Source of the DNA: JACVRM01 sp963817375
GTDB lineage: Bacteria > Actinomycetota > Thermoleophilia > Gaiellales > Gaiellaceae
DNA: 64,000 bases
Direction: 5' to 3'
Assembly (NCBI GenBank): GCA_963817375.1
Contig: CAWFOB010000001.1
Coordinates: 1-64,000 of the forward strand
Both the position numbers and the translations under genes were made by a program. Below are positions 15,896 to 23,089 of this stretch, one piece after another; the stretch's first letter is position 1, and every line of letters begins with the position of its first letter. The notes under the pieces were generated by a model that ran no database searches, was not told where the DNA came from, and was given only the letters and a program-made list of their open reading frames with translations.

Positions 15896-16099
15896 AGTGA
15901 GAGGGCCCTTGCGGGCCCTCTCAATTCGCCGAACCGATTTCGCTTTCGTCCACCTCACCGACTGACCTTCGGCTTCCGCCTAGTGCCGCCCGGCGGGGCT
16001 TCGACCTACTTGCGCTCCGTGCTCGGCGCAAGAGGAAACCTATGGGCTGGTGGGGGCTCGTTCAAGAGGCTCGTGAAGGAAAAAGGGCGCAATTTGCGC
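15896..16099 (-). repeat. structured intergenic repeat, copy A
   Basis: The first of three copies of an element of about 200 bp. At its 15899 end is a perfect hairpin, GAGAGGGCCC-TTGC-GGGCCCTCTC. On the minus strand its loop is GCAA, a GNRA tetraloop, and it is followed by a TGTTTG tract. Next come about 110 conserved bases with a second stem, CTTGCGC / GCGCAAG, near 16009-16032. The far end is the near-perfect palindrome GCGCAATTTGCGC (16087-16099). The core to about 16047 is nearly identical to copy C. The minus strand is the better candidate for a transcribed strand. Confidence 0.75.
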
Positions 16100-16112
16100 G
16101 GAGAGATTCTCG

Positions 16113-16775
16113 CTACGCCTTCGGGAGGAAGTCGACCCGGAACACGATCGTGTGCGAGAACGTGCGACCGTCGACCTGGATGCCGTAGCACCCGGGTGAC
16201 GTTGCCCACACGAGCAGGCCGTACGCCTTCCAGGAACCGAGCCGGATGGTGGGGGAGCCGGGCGCGAACTGCATCGCGATGTAGGGGCGGCCGTTCCCGC
16301 CGGAGAAGCCGAGCGGGTCGGAGGCGCCGTCGAGCCGCCGGCCGCGAACGACCAGCGGCTCCGAGAACGATCGGCGCATGAGCAGCGGCGTCTTGGCGAC
16401 GCCCCAGCCCGTGCCGACCGCAGGCCCGGCGGTGGGAGGGAAGGCCATCTCGGCCGTTGTCGGCCCGGCCGAGCGGGTGTATGCGCCGGCGGCGAAGAGG
16501 ACCGGGCCGGGGCCGAGCACCGGCGGGGACACGGGTGGGATCCGCCGCGCTGCCGACACGGGGCAGGGTGACCCGTCGGCCAGAACGGGCAGTGTCAGCT
16601 TGCGCCAGAGAAGCTGAGGGGCGCGACCGGTGGGGCACAGCGAGCGCCTGCCCATGCCGCCGCAGTAGTCGCGGTAGCCGCCCGGCGCCAGGAGCGGTAT
16701 CGGTGTCGTGGCCGCGAGCGCGCTCGCGGCGGTTACCGCCGAGACGATGATCGTCGCCGCGAGCAGCGTGCGCAT
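16113..16775 (-). CDS. secreted protein of unknown function
   Basis: A 220-residue exported protein from ATG 16775 (a longer frame begins at 16802). Signal peptide about 1-21 ends near ALAA. The mature part is Gly/Pro-rich with four cysteines and a beta-rich C-terminal half (YIAMQFAPGSP, VFRVDFLPKA). It lies between repeat copies A and B on the same strand as the inferred repeat transcript. No catalytic motif recognised. Confidence 0.65.
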   Translation of the reverse strand: MRTLLAATIIVSAVTAASALAATTPIPLLAPGGYRDYCGGMGRRSLCPTGRAPQLLWRKLTLPVLADGSPCPVSAARRIPPVSPPVLGPGPVLFAAGAYTRSAGPTTAEMAFPPTAGPAVGTGWGVAKTPLLMRRSFSEPLVVRGRRLDGASDPLGFSGGNGRPYIAMQFAPGSPTIRLGSWKAYGLLVWATSPGCYGIQVDGRTFSHTIVFRVDFLPKA

Positions 16776-16804
16776 GGGAGAGACGGTAAACCGTCCCGCC
16801 AAAT

Positions 16805-17011
16805 AGTGAAGAGGCCCTTGCGGGCCTCTTCAATTCGCCGAACCGGTTTCGCGTTCGTCTGCCTTCACCGACTGACCTTTGGCTTCCGCCTAGTGCCGCC
16901 CGGCGGGGCTTCGTCCTAGTTGCGCTCCGTGCTCGGCGCAAGAGGCAACCTAGACGGGTTCGGGGGGTGCGGCAGCAAGACCCTCGGCCACGAAAAACGC
17001 CGCACTTTGCG
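16805..17011 (-). repeat. structured intergenic repeat, copy B
   Basis: The same element as copy A with about 10 percent difference in the core. The end hairpin here is GAAGAGGCCC-TTGC-GGGCCTCTTC: both arms changed together, so pairing is kept. The far palindrome is CGCACTTTGCG (17001-17011), again still paired at its ends. The spacing of end hairpin to far palindrome is 193 bp against 188 and 198 bp in the others. Confidence 0.75.
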
Positions 17012-17047
17012 ACCACTTGTTCGTACGCGTCTCGCCGGGCCGGACTC

Positions 17048-17066
17048 AGTGGCTGACAGCCACTAG
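17048..17066. repeat. AGTGGCTGACAGCCACT palindrome, dispersed family
   Basis: A perfect 7-bp-arm palindrome GTGGCTG-A-CAGCCAC about 30 bp upstream of the 72-residue gene. Close copies occur at 35902, 51796 and 61426, each in an intergenic gap and often preceded by TTA and followed by AAACTC. Confidence 0.7.
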
Positions 17067-17094
17067 CTCCGTCTCTGTCTGCGACCATCGGGGG

Positions 17095-17313
17095 ATGAGC
17101 GAGCGATCCCCGCAGTGGCCGAGCTACGTCGTTCTGCGCGAGCTCGGCGAGGGCCGGTACGAGCTCGTCGCCGAGGTGCGGCGCCAGCCCGGGCTGCCGG
17201 CGCGGGCCGCCCGCGCCCAGGCGGTGCACGACGCGACGCTGGGCGCGGCGAAACCCGGCGAGGTCTACGCCGCCATCCTGCGCAGCGAGTGGCGCGTCGC
17301 CTTCGAGCTGTAG
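17095..17313 (+). CDS. small hypothetical protein (72 aa)
   Basis: ATG 17095, preceded by a run of G. The 72 residues look like a small alpha/beta protein: a WPSYVVLRELGEGRYELVAEV sheet, then a helical ARAAR-AQAVHDATLG segment and an ending EWRVAFEL. There is no membrane segment. It lies between repeat copies B and C. No family recognised; the compact, non-repetitive composition supports a real gene. Confidence 0.6.
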   Translation: MSERSPQWPSYVVLRELGEGRYELVAEVRRQPGLPARAARAQAVHDATLGAAKPGEVYAAILRSEWRVAFEL

Positions 17314-17330
17314 CGGGCCGGACCAGAGAA

Positions 17331-17543
17331 AGTGAAAGGGCCCTTGCGGGCCCTTTCAATTCGCCGAACCGATTTCGCTTTCGTCCACCTCACCGACTGA
17401 CCTTCGGCTTCCGCCTAGTGCCGCCCGGCGGGGCTTCGTCCTAGTTGCGCTCCGTGCTCGGCGCAAGAGGAAACCTATGGGCTCGGGACACGTCCGACAA
17501 GGCCGTCAAGCTCCCCATTCCACCGAAAAGAGCGCAATTTGCG
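17331..17543 (-). repeat. structured intergenic repeat, copy C
   Basis: Third copy of the element, filling most of the gap 17314-17655. The end hairpin is GAAAGGGCCC-TTGC-GGGCCCTTTC, a third sequence that keeps all ten pairs, followed on the minus strand by CACTTTCTCT. The core to 17482 is almost the same as copy A. The far palindrome is GCGCAATTTGCG (17532-17543), about 110 bp past the HNH stop and on its strand. Confidence 0.75.
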
Positions 17544-17655
17544 ACCGCGGATTTCTCCACATTTCCACACTGCCTGTGGGACCCGCTGTGGACGCTCGAC
17601 GGGGAGGGATCGACGTCCTCGGGCTTTCCATAACGTTGGTTCCCGTGCGTGGAAG

Positions 17656-18414
17656 TCACGGCGTCCCAGGCACGTGGGCCTCCGCGTGACAGTTCTGGCA
17701 GAGCAGCACACACTTCGCGATCTCGTCGACGAGCGTGGCCCAGCTGCGGTGATGGCTGCCAGCGAGAGTGAAGCGCTTCGTAGCAGGGTCGACGTGGTGA
17801 AAGCACAGTGCTCGCGCGCAGCGGTCGTAGCCGCAACGCTCGCACCGGCCGCCCTTGACCGCTAACAGCCGCGCCTTGAGTGCGGCTCGCACTGCGCGCC
17901 CCTGGTTGTTTCGACACGAGTTGCACCGGAGGCGCGTGTGACCCTTCCTCCAGTCGTGCACGTATTCGCGCCCACAGTCGGAACACTTCCGGACTTCGCC
18001 GACGCCAACGGATGCCGGACGGCCTGGACGCCTTCTGTGAAGTTCCTGGGCGTCGTGCAGCTCGTAATGGCAGTTACGGCACAGCAAGACACATTGGTCA
18101 AGTTCCGCTTCGAGAGACGCCCAGCTTCTACCGTGATTGCCCGCGATCTGGAATCGCTTCCGGGAGGGATCCGGATGGTGGAAGCACAGCGCGTCAACCG
18201 ACTTGTCATAGCCGCACCCTGCGCAGCGGCCGCCCTTGTACGCGACCATCAGGCGCTTGCGTGTCAGCCGCGCCTCGCGAGACGACCACGCGCTTACGCA
18301 TGTGCTGCACTTGCGGCGCGTGTGCCCGGTCGTCCTGTGTTCGTAGACGTATGAACGGCCGCACACTTCACAGGTCATCCGTGGCGCGTAATCGGACGCG
18401 TGCGGTTCTGGCAT
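17656..18414 (-). CDS. tandem double HNH endonuclease-like protein
   Basis: A 252-residue protein from ATG 18414 (no clear ribosome site; ATG 18378 is an alternative) built from two copies of the same module. Each module has a zinc ribbon (CEVCG ... CSTC; CSDCG ... CNSC), then a basic helix, then an HNH core: CAGCGYDK and CERCGYDR, ALCFHH followed by DP, and VLLC-x-NCH. Both HNH cores keep their cysteine and histidine residues. HNH proteins of this size nick or cut DNA and are common in phages and mobile elements. Two intact modules in one chain suggest cleavage of both strands or duplex bridging, which is inference. It lies beside repeat copy C. Confidence 0.82.
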   Translation of the reverse strand: MPEPHASDYAPRMTCEVCGRSYVYEHRTTGHTRRKCSTCVSAWSSREARLTRKRLMVAYKGGRCAGCGYDKSVDALCFHHPDPSRKRFQIAGNHGRSWASLEAELDQCVLLCRNCHYELHDAQELHRRRPGRPASVGVGEVRKCSDCGREYVHDWRKGHTRLRCNSCRNNQGRAVRAALKARLLAVKGGRCERCGYDRCARALCFHHVDPATKRFTLAGSHHRSWATLVDEIAKCVLLCQNCHAEAHVPGTP

Positions 18415-18521
18415 GTTGCCAGAATAAGCAACACACCGGACGGCGAGCCCGCCGAGCGCCCGCCAGCAACGACCGGTCGCGTGTTTGACACCCAGGCAAA
18501 CGCGAAAGACTCGCCGCGAGG

Positions 18522-19571
18522 ATGACGATCGCCCCAGAGACCGTCTTCGCACACGACGCGGTCGAGCAGCTGCTGGCCACGGCCGAGCAGACCGGCTCCG
18601 TGCGCCAGTCCGACCTCGACGAGCTCGTCGAGGTGCACGCCCTCGGCCCGCTCGAGCTCGACACCGTCCAGCACGAGCTCGAGTCGCGCGGGATCGAGAT
18701 CCTCGACGGCGCGCCCGAACCGGCTGCGCCGGCCCACGCGACGCCGGAGACGACGACCGACGCGCTCCAGCTCTTCCTGCGCGAGGCAGGCCGTCACCCG
18801 CTGCTCACGGCCGCGCAGGAGGTCGAGCTGTCGAAGCGCATCGAGCGCGGCGACCTCGCCGCCAAGTCGATGATGATCCAGTCCAACCTGCGCCTCGTCG
18901 TCTCGATCGCCAAGCGCTATCGCAACCAGGGCCTGCCGTTCCTCGACCTGATCCAGGAGGGCACGCTCGGCCTGATCCGCGCCGTGGAGAAGTTCGACTG
19001 GCGGCGCGGCTACAAGTTCTCGACCTACGCCACCTGGTGGATCCGCCAGGCCGTCGCCCGCGCGCTTGCGGACAAGGCGCGCACGATCCGCATGCCGGTG
19101 CACATCGTCGAGCGGCTCCAGAAGATGAACAAGGCCGAGCGCCTGCTCTGGACGCAGATCGGCCGCGAGCCGACGCTCGCGGAGATCGCCGAGGAGGCCA
19201 ACGTGCCGCTCGAGCAGGCACGAGAGGTCAGGAACGCCGCCCGCGCCTCGACGAGCCTCGACCAGCCGGTCGGCGAGCAGGACGATGCCGTCTTCGGCGA
19301 CTTCGTGGCCGGCGACGGCCCGGCCACCGAGGAAGAGGTCGAGCTGTCAATGCGCAACAAGGCGCTCGTTCAGGCCCTCGCCGCGCTCAGCCAGCGCGAG
19401 CGCGACGTGATCGTGCTGCGCTACGGGCTCGGTGGCCGCGAGCCGAAGACGCTCGAGAGCATCGGCCGCACGCTCGGCTTCACGCGCGAGCGCGTCCGTC
19501 AGATCGAGATCGCGGCGCTCGACCGGCTCGGCCGGCTGCGCGAGATGGAGAGCGTGGCCGCCGGCTACTAG
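18522..19571 (+). CDS. RNA polymerase sigma factor, RpoD/SigA type
   Basis: A 349-residue sigma-70 factor. It has a short acidic N-terminal part (about 1-75), region 1.2 (ALQLFLREAGRHPLLT), region 2 with LRLVVSIAKRYRNQGLPFLDLIQEG and the -10 reading helix FSTYATWWIRQAVARAL, region 3 (RMPVHIVE) and region 4 with the -35 helix TRERVRQIE. It lacks the long N-terminal extension of the main actinobacterial sigma. GAGG just before ATG. Its stop overlaps the convergent CpsB-like stop. With the second RpoD-type gene at 20.4 kb, one of the two is probably the primary factor and the other a group 2 factor. Confidence 0.95.
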   Translation: MTIAPETVFAHDAVEQLLATAEQTGSVRQSDLDELVEVHALGPLELDTVQHELESRGIEILDGAPEPAAPAHATPETTTDALQLFLREAGRHPLLTAAQEVELSKRIERGDLAAKSMMIQSNLRLVVSIAKRYRNQGLPFLDLIQEGTLGLIRAVEKFDWRRGYKFSTYATWWIRQAVARALADKARTIRMPVHIVERLQKMNKAERLLWTQIGREPTLAEIAEEANVPLEQAREVRNAARASTSLDQPVGEQDDAVFGDFVAGDGPATEEEVELSMRNKALVQALAALSQRERDVIVLRYGLGGREPKTLESIGRTLGFTRERVRQIEIAALDRLGRLREMESVAAGY

Positions 19572-20287
19572 GCCGACGCGACGCGCGCCGTCCGCTGGCG
19601 CTCCGCCACGGCCACACCCAGCGCCGACCCGTCGAACAGGCGTTCGGCACCCTGCCCCAGCCGCTCCGCCGCGAGCGCGTAGGCGCAGTCGAGGTGCGCC
19701 GGCCGCGTCCAGCTGTGCCCGTCGGAGGCGACGACCGAGACAACGTCGCGCTCGAGGAGCTGCCAGGCAAGCCGCTCGATCGCAGCTCCGTGGTGGCCGA
19801 TCATCGACGTCGCGTTGACCTGGAGCAGCCAGCCCCGCTCGGCGAAACCGACGGCGACCTTCGCATCACGCGCGACGGCCTGTGTGCGCTCCGGATGGGC
19901 GATCACCGGGCGCAGCCCTTCGCGCTCGATGTGCTTGGCGACCTTGACGAGCATCTCGACGCCGCCGGTGAACGGCACCTCGACGAGCACGCAGTCCGTG
20001 CACTCGAGCGCGTAGCGCCGCGGGTCCTCGCGGAGCAGGAGCGGCGACGGCGTCAGCTCGTATCCGAGCCGTAGGTCAAGCCGCGCGCGGCGCCGGAGCT
20101 CGGCCAGCCCCGCCAGGATCTGGTCCTCGCGCTCCTGCGTCAGCAGCAGATGCGGCCAGACGTGCGGCGTCGCAAACAGCACGGCGGTCCCCCGCCGCGC
20201 GGCCTCGACGATGAGCGCGCGCCCCTCGTCGGTCGTCCCGGCGCCGTCGTCACCTGACGGGACGACGTGCGCATGGCAGTCGACCAT
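19568..20287 (-). CDS. PHP-type phosphoesterase (CpsB/YwqE-like)
   Basis: A 239-residue metal-dependent hydrolase of the polymerase-and-histidinol-phosphatase fold. The start MVDCHAHVVPSGDDGAG matches the metal motif of bacterial tyrosine phosphatases CpsB/YwqE, with further metal ligands in ATPH, AHPER and ASDGHS. These enzymes dephosphorylate tyrosine kinases that control capsule or exopolysaccharide export. I chose ATG 20287 because the motif starts there; an in-frame ATG at 20338 adds 17 non-family residues. It is convergent with the first sigma gene and co-directional with the second. No cognate tyrosine kinase gene is in view. Confidence 0.8.
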   Translation of the reverse strand: MVDCHAHVVPSGDDGAGTTDEGRALIVEAARRGTAVLFATPHVWPHLLLTQEREDQILAGLAELRRRARLDLRLGYELTPSPLLLREDPRRYALECTDCVLVEVPFTGGVEMLVKVAKHIEREGLRPVIAHPERTQAVARDAKVAVGFAERGWLLQVNATSMIGHHGAAIERLAWQLLERDVVSVVASDGHSWTRPAHLDCAYALAAERLGQGAERLFDGSALGVAVAERQRTARVASA

Positions 20288-20406
20288 CCACGAGGCCGAG
20301 CCGCCATTCAGGCGTGGCCTACCTACACCATCCCCCATACATCCCCCATAGCACTCAACCTAGCTCTTTTTCGGCGGAGGGAAACCCCTGCCGCCGAAAC
20401 TCGGCG

Positions 20407-21363
20407 TTACTCGTTGCCGATGTAGAGCTGGAGGCCCGGTGCGACCGACCGGAGCTCGCGGAGGGCGCGGGCCTCGAGCTGACGGACCCGCTCGCGGGTG
20501 ATGCCGAGGCCGACGCCGACCTCCTCGAGCGTCCGCGGCTTCTGGCCGTCGAGGCCGAAACGGAGGGTGAGGACGTTGCGCATCCGGGGGTTGAGCCGGT
20601 CGAGCGCCTCCGCCAGCTCGACCGAGCGCAGCTGCTTCGCCGTCGCCTCGTCGGGCTGATCGGACTTGGTGTCCTCGATCAGGTCGGCATAGATGCTTTC
20701 GCCGTCGCCGACCGGCAGCTCGAGGCTGACCGGGTCCTCGACGAGCTCGAGCAACTCGTTCACGCGCTTCAGCGGGAAGCCGCTCTCGTGCGCCAGCTCG
20801 GCCGGCGTCGGGTCGCGGTTCAGCTTTTGCGTGAGCACGCGGCGGGCGCGGAGCAGCTTCCGCACCTGCTCGGCGACGTGGACGGGCAGGCGGATCGTCC
20901 GGCCCTGGTCGGCGAGCGCGCGGGTGACCGCCTGGCGGATCCACCACGTCGCGTACGTGGAGAGCTTGAAGCCGAGCTTGTAGTCGAACTTCTCGACCGC
21001 GCGGATGAGGCCGAGGTTGCCCTCCTGGATGAGGTCGAGGAGCGGAACGCCGGCCTTCGTGTAGTTGCGCGTGATCGACATGACCAGGCGCAGGTTCGAC
21101 TCGATCAGGCGGCGCTTGGCGGCCTCGTCGCCCGCGTCCTTCAGGCGGGCGAGCTCGCGCTCCTGCGCCGGGGTGAGCAGCGGGCCGTCCCCGATCTGGC
21201 GGACGTAGAGCTTGAGCGGATCCGCGAGCTGGGGATCGGTGGGCTCGGTCTGGACGACGGTGTGTTCCTCTTCGTCCGCGAGCTCCTTCGCGATCGCTCC
21301 GCCGGGGATCAGCTCGAGATGGGCCTCTGCGGAATCCGCAGGGTCAGGGGAGCGCTGCGCCAT
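20407..21363 (-). CDS. RNA polymerase sigma factor, RpoD type (second)
   Basis: A 318-residue sigma-70 factor from ATG 21363. GTG codons at 21384 (right behind GGAGG, perhaps too close) and 21417 are alternatives. It has region 1.2 (DPLKLYVRQIGDGPLLT), region 2 (LRLVMSITRNYTKAGVPLLDLIQEG, LSTYATWWIRQAV), region 3 (RLPVHVAEQV) and region 4 (FGLDGQKPRTLEEVG, TRERVRQLEARAL). This protein reads VPLLDLIQEGNLGLIRAVEKFDY, the more canonical primary-sigma wording. Which of the two paralogues is essential cannot be told from the sequence. Confidence 0.95.
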   Translation of the reverse strand: MAQRSPDPADSAEAHLELIPGGAIAKELADEEEHTVVQTEPTDPQLADPLKLYVRQIGDGPLLTPAQERELARLKDAGDEAAKRRLIESNLRLVMSITRNYTKAGVPLLDLIQEGNLGLIRAVEKFDYKLGFKLSTYATWWIRQAVTRALADQGRTIRLPVHVAEQVRKLLRARRVLTQKLNRDPTPAELAHESGFPLKRVNELLELVEDPVSLELPVGDGESIYADLIEDTKSDQPDEATAKQLRSVELAEALDRLNPRMRNVLTLRFGLDGQKPRTLEEVGVGLGITRERVRQLEARALRELRSVAPGLQLYIGNE

Positions 21364-21572
21364 CGCGGGGTCTATCGGCGTCACACGCCCTCCGAGGGAC
21401 ACTCGAACGGGGGACACAGGACTGGGACGCCTAACCCGAAGGAGCCGGCGTCGTCATAGAGAAGTGCGGGCATGGAGGTGAGACGGCCGAGGCCGAAAAA
21501 CCTCACACGACGTTTACACCACCACGTCGTACTCGTCCGCTACGGTGAAAACAAAGGGGTCTTGATTTTCTT

Positions 21573-22364
21573 ATGTGCGGTATTGCTGGTTTTAGCCTGA
21601 CTGAGCGCTCCGCCGTTTCGAGGACGGCGGCCGCGAGGGTGCTGCTCGCGGGTATCGCGGAGCGCGGGGCCGACGCCGCGGGGTACGCATACCGGCACGA
21701 CGGGCCCAACGCGCGCATCTACAAGCAGCGCTCCGGCGCGAGCGCGCTCCTCGGCCAGGTCGTGCTGCCCCACACCACGCGGCACCTGCTCATGCACGTG
21801 CGCGACTTCACGAAGGGCCACCCGCGGATCGAGGCCAACAATCATCCGATTCGCCACGGCGCCGTTGTCGGCGTCCACAACGGGCTGATCGTCAACGACG
21901 ACGAGATCTTCGGCAGCCGCGGCTGGGATCGCGCGCACCCGGACATGACCGTCGACTCCGAGGCGATCTTCGCACTGCTCGACGACTCGCCCGGCCCGGA
22001 GACGCTCGAGGAGCTCTACGGCGCGATGGCCACCGCCTGGATCGACGAGCGCCGCCCGGACGAGCTCTTCCTCGCCCGCGGCGTCGGCCGGCCGCTCTGG
22101 CTCGGCCAGGGCCGCCACGAGACCTTCTTCGCGTCGACGAAGCGCGCGCTCGAGCTGATCGAGCGCTACCTCGACCTACGGCTCTCCAAGCGCGAGGTGC
22201 CCGAGGGCTCGTACGTCACGCTCCGCGCCGACGGCGACGTCCAGTGGGCGTCGTTCCGCCCCGAGCACTACGTCGAGGAGAGGCCGCTGCCGGCCGTCCG
22301 CGCCCCCGAGGAGCGCGAATCGTGCCTGCGCCTCCTCCCCGCCGCCGTCGCCGCCTTCCTCTAG
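21573..22364 (+). CDS. stand-alone class II glutamine amidotransferase
   Basis: A 263-residue Ntn-hydrolase. After removal of Met1 the catalytic Cys2 is exposed (MCGIAGFS). The family signature continues with GIAERGADAAGYAYR, LLMHVRDFTKG and GVHNGLIVND. This is the glutaminase half of GlmS/PurF-type enzymes, which frees ammonia from glutamine, but no sugar-isomerase or transferase half follows; the C-terminal 60 residues are short and Glu/Arg-rich. It probably feeds ammonia to a separate partner, or acts on another amide. It is divergent from the second sigma gene across 209 bp and overlaps the convergent gene's stop by 4 bp. Confidence 0.88.
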   Translation: MCGIAGFSLTERSAVSRTAAARVLLAGIAERGADAAGYAYRHDGPNARIYKQRSGASALLGQVVLPHTTRHLLMHVRDFTKGHPRIEANNHPIRHGAVVGVHNGLIVNDDEIFGSRGWDRAHPDMTVDSEAIFALLDDSPGPETLEELYGAMATAWIDERRPDELFLARGVGRPLWLGQGRHETFFASTKRALELIERYLDLRLSKREVPEGSYVTLRADGDVQWASFRPEHYVEERPLPAVRAPEERESCLRLLPAAVAAFL

Positions 22365-23044
22365 GTCAACGTCCCGTCAGGCGCTACGTCGGCGCCCTCG
22401 GCGACGAGCTGCTCGCGCACGAGGAACTGGAACGCCGCCCAGGCGCCCCGCCGGCCCTCGAACATGCGGTAGATCTGCCACTCGCTGAGCAGCGTGTCGT
22501 CCTCGCGGCGCGCGTCCGTCCAGTCGGCGAACTTCGGTAGCCGGCCGAGCTTCCGCGCGAGCGCCGCGCCCTGCTCGAGCGCGCGCTCGAGCCGCTCCTC
22601 GCCGACCGGCACGTCGAACCCGGCCTCGCGAAGCGCGGTGGTCAGCGAGCCGAATGTGTGCCAGTAGAGCGACTTCGACGGCATCTCGGCCCGGTGCTCG
22701 TCCAGGTCGCGCGCCGTCGGCGGGCGGCCGAGCCGGTCGCCGAGCTCCCGGAGCAGGCGGACCAGATCATCACGGGTCGCGAACCGCCGCGGCACGAGCC
22801 CCGCCGCCCGGGTGGCCGCGTTCCAGCTGCCGAAGTGGGAGATGACGGTCTGCGGATGCACCGTCGTTCCGCCGTCTGCGGCGAACTCGCGCATGGTCGG
22901 CGCCCGGCCCAGCCGCTCGGCGGCGCCCCGCAGCTGCTCGACGATCTCCTCGTCGCTGTAACGGCGGCGCAGCCCCGCCTGGAACGCCTTCAGCGCCTCG
23001 GGATCGACGCGATCGAGCGCACGGACGCTACGGCGGCGCGGCAT
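22361..23044 (-). CDS. homing-endonuclease-associated repeat protein without nuclease domain
   Basis: A 227-residue basic protein made almost wholly of three repeats of about 50 residues. Each has a helix ending LGR-x-P-T, a spacer, then a helix with FGSWxxAxxxAGL: residues about 35-82 (GRAPTMREF, HFGSWNAATRAAGL), 92-142 (GRPPTARDL, TFGSLTTALREAGF) and a more divergent third (GRLPKFADW, EGRRGAWAAFQF). Such repeats normally sit beside HNH or other homing nucleases and bind DNA. Here no catalytic domain is attached, so it may be a DNA-binding regulator or a nuclease relic. It is convergent with the amidotransferase. Confidence 0.75.
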   Translation of the reverse strand: MPRRRSVRALDRVDPEALKAFQAGLRRRYSDEEIVEQLRGAAERLGRAPTMREFAADGGTTVHPQTVISHFGSWNAATRAAGLVPRRFATRDDLVRLLRELGDRLGRPPTARDLDEHRAEMPSKSLYWHTFGSLTTALREAGFDVPVGEERLERALEQGAALARKLGRLPKFADWTDARREDDTLLSEWQIYRMFEGRRGAWAAFQFLVREQLVAEGADVAPDGTLT

Positions 23045-23089
23045 AGCAAGAACCCTAGAGCACGTTGATAGAGATGCAAGTGGGTTCGT

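Noticed and set aside
15849..15924. N-terminal extensions of small proteins that read into the structured repeats
   Set aside because: The repeats give the same meaningless peptide in each copy; starts inside the unique DNA are preferred.
17331..18414. HNH gene plus structured RNA as an IscB/omega-RNA or OMEGA system
   Set aside because: The protein has no RuvC-like domain or bridge helix, and the repeat occurs twice more without a nuclease.
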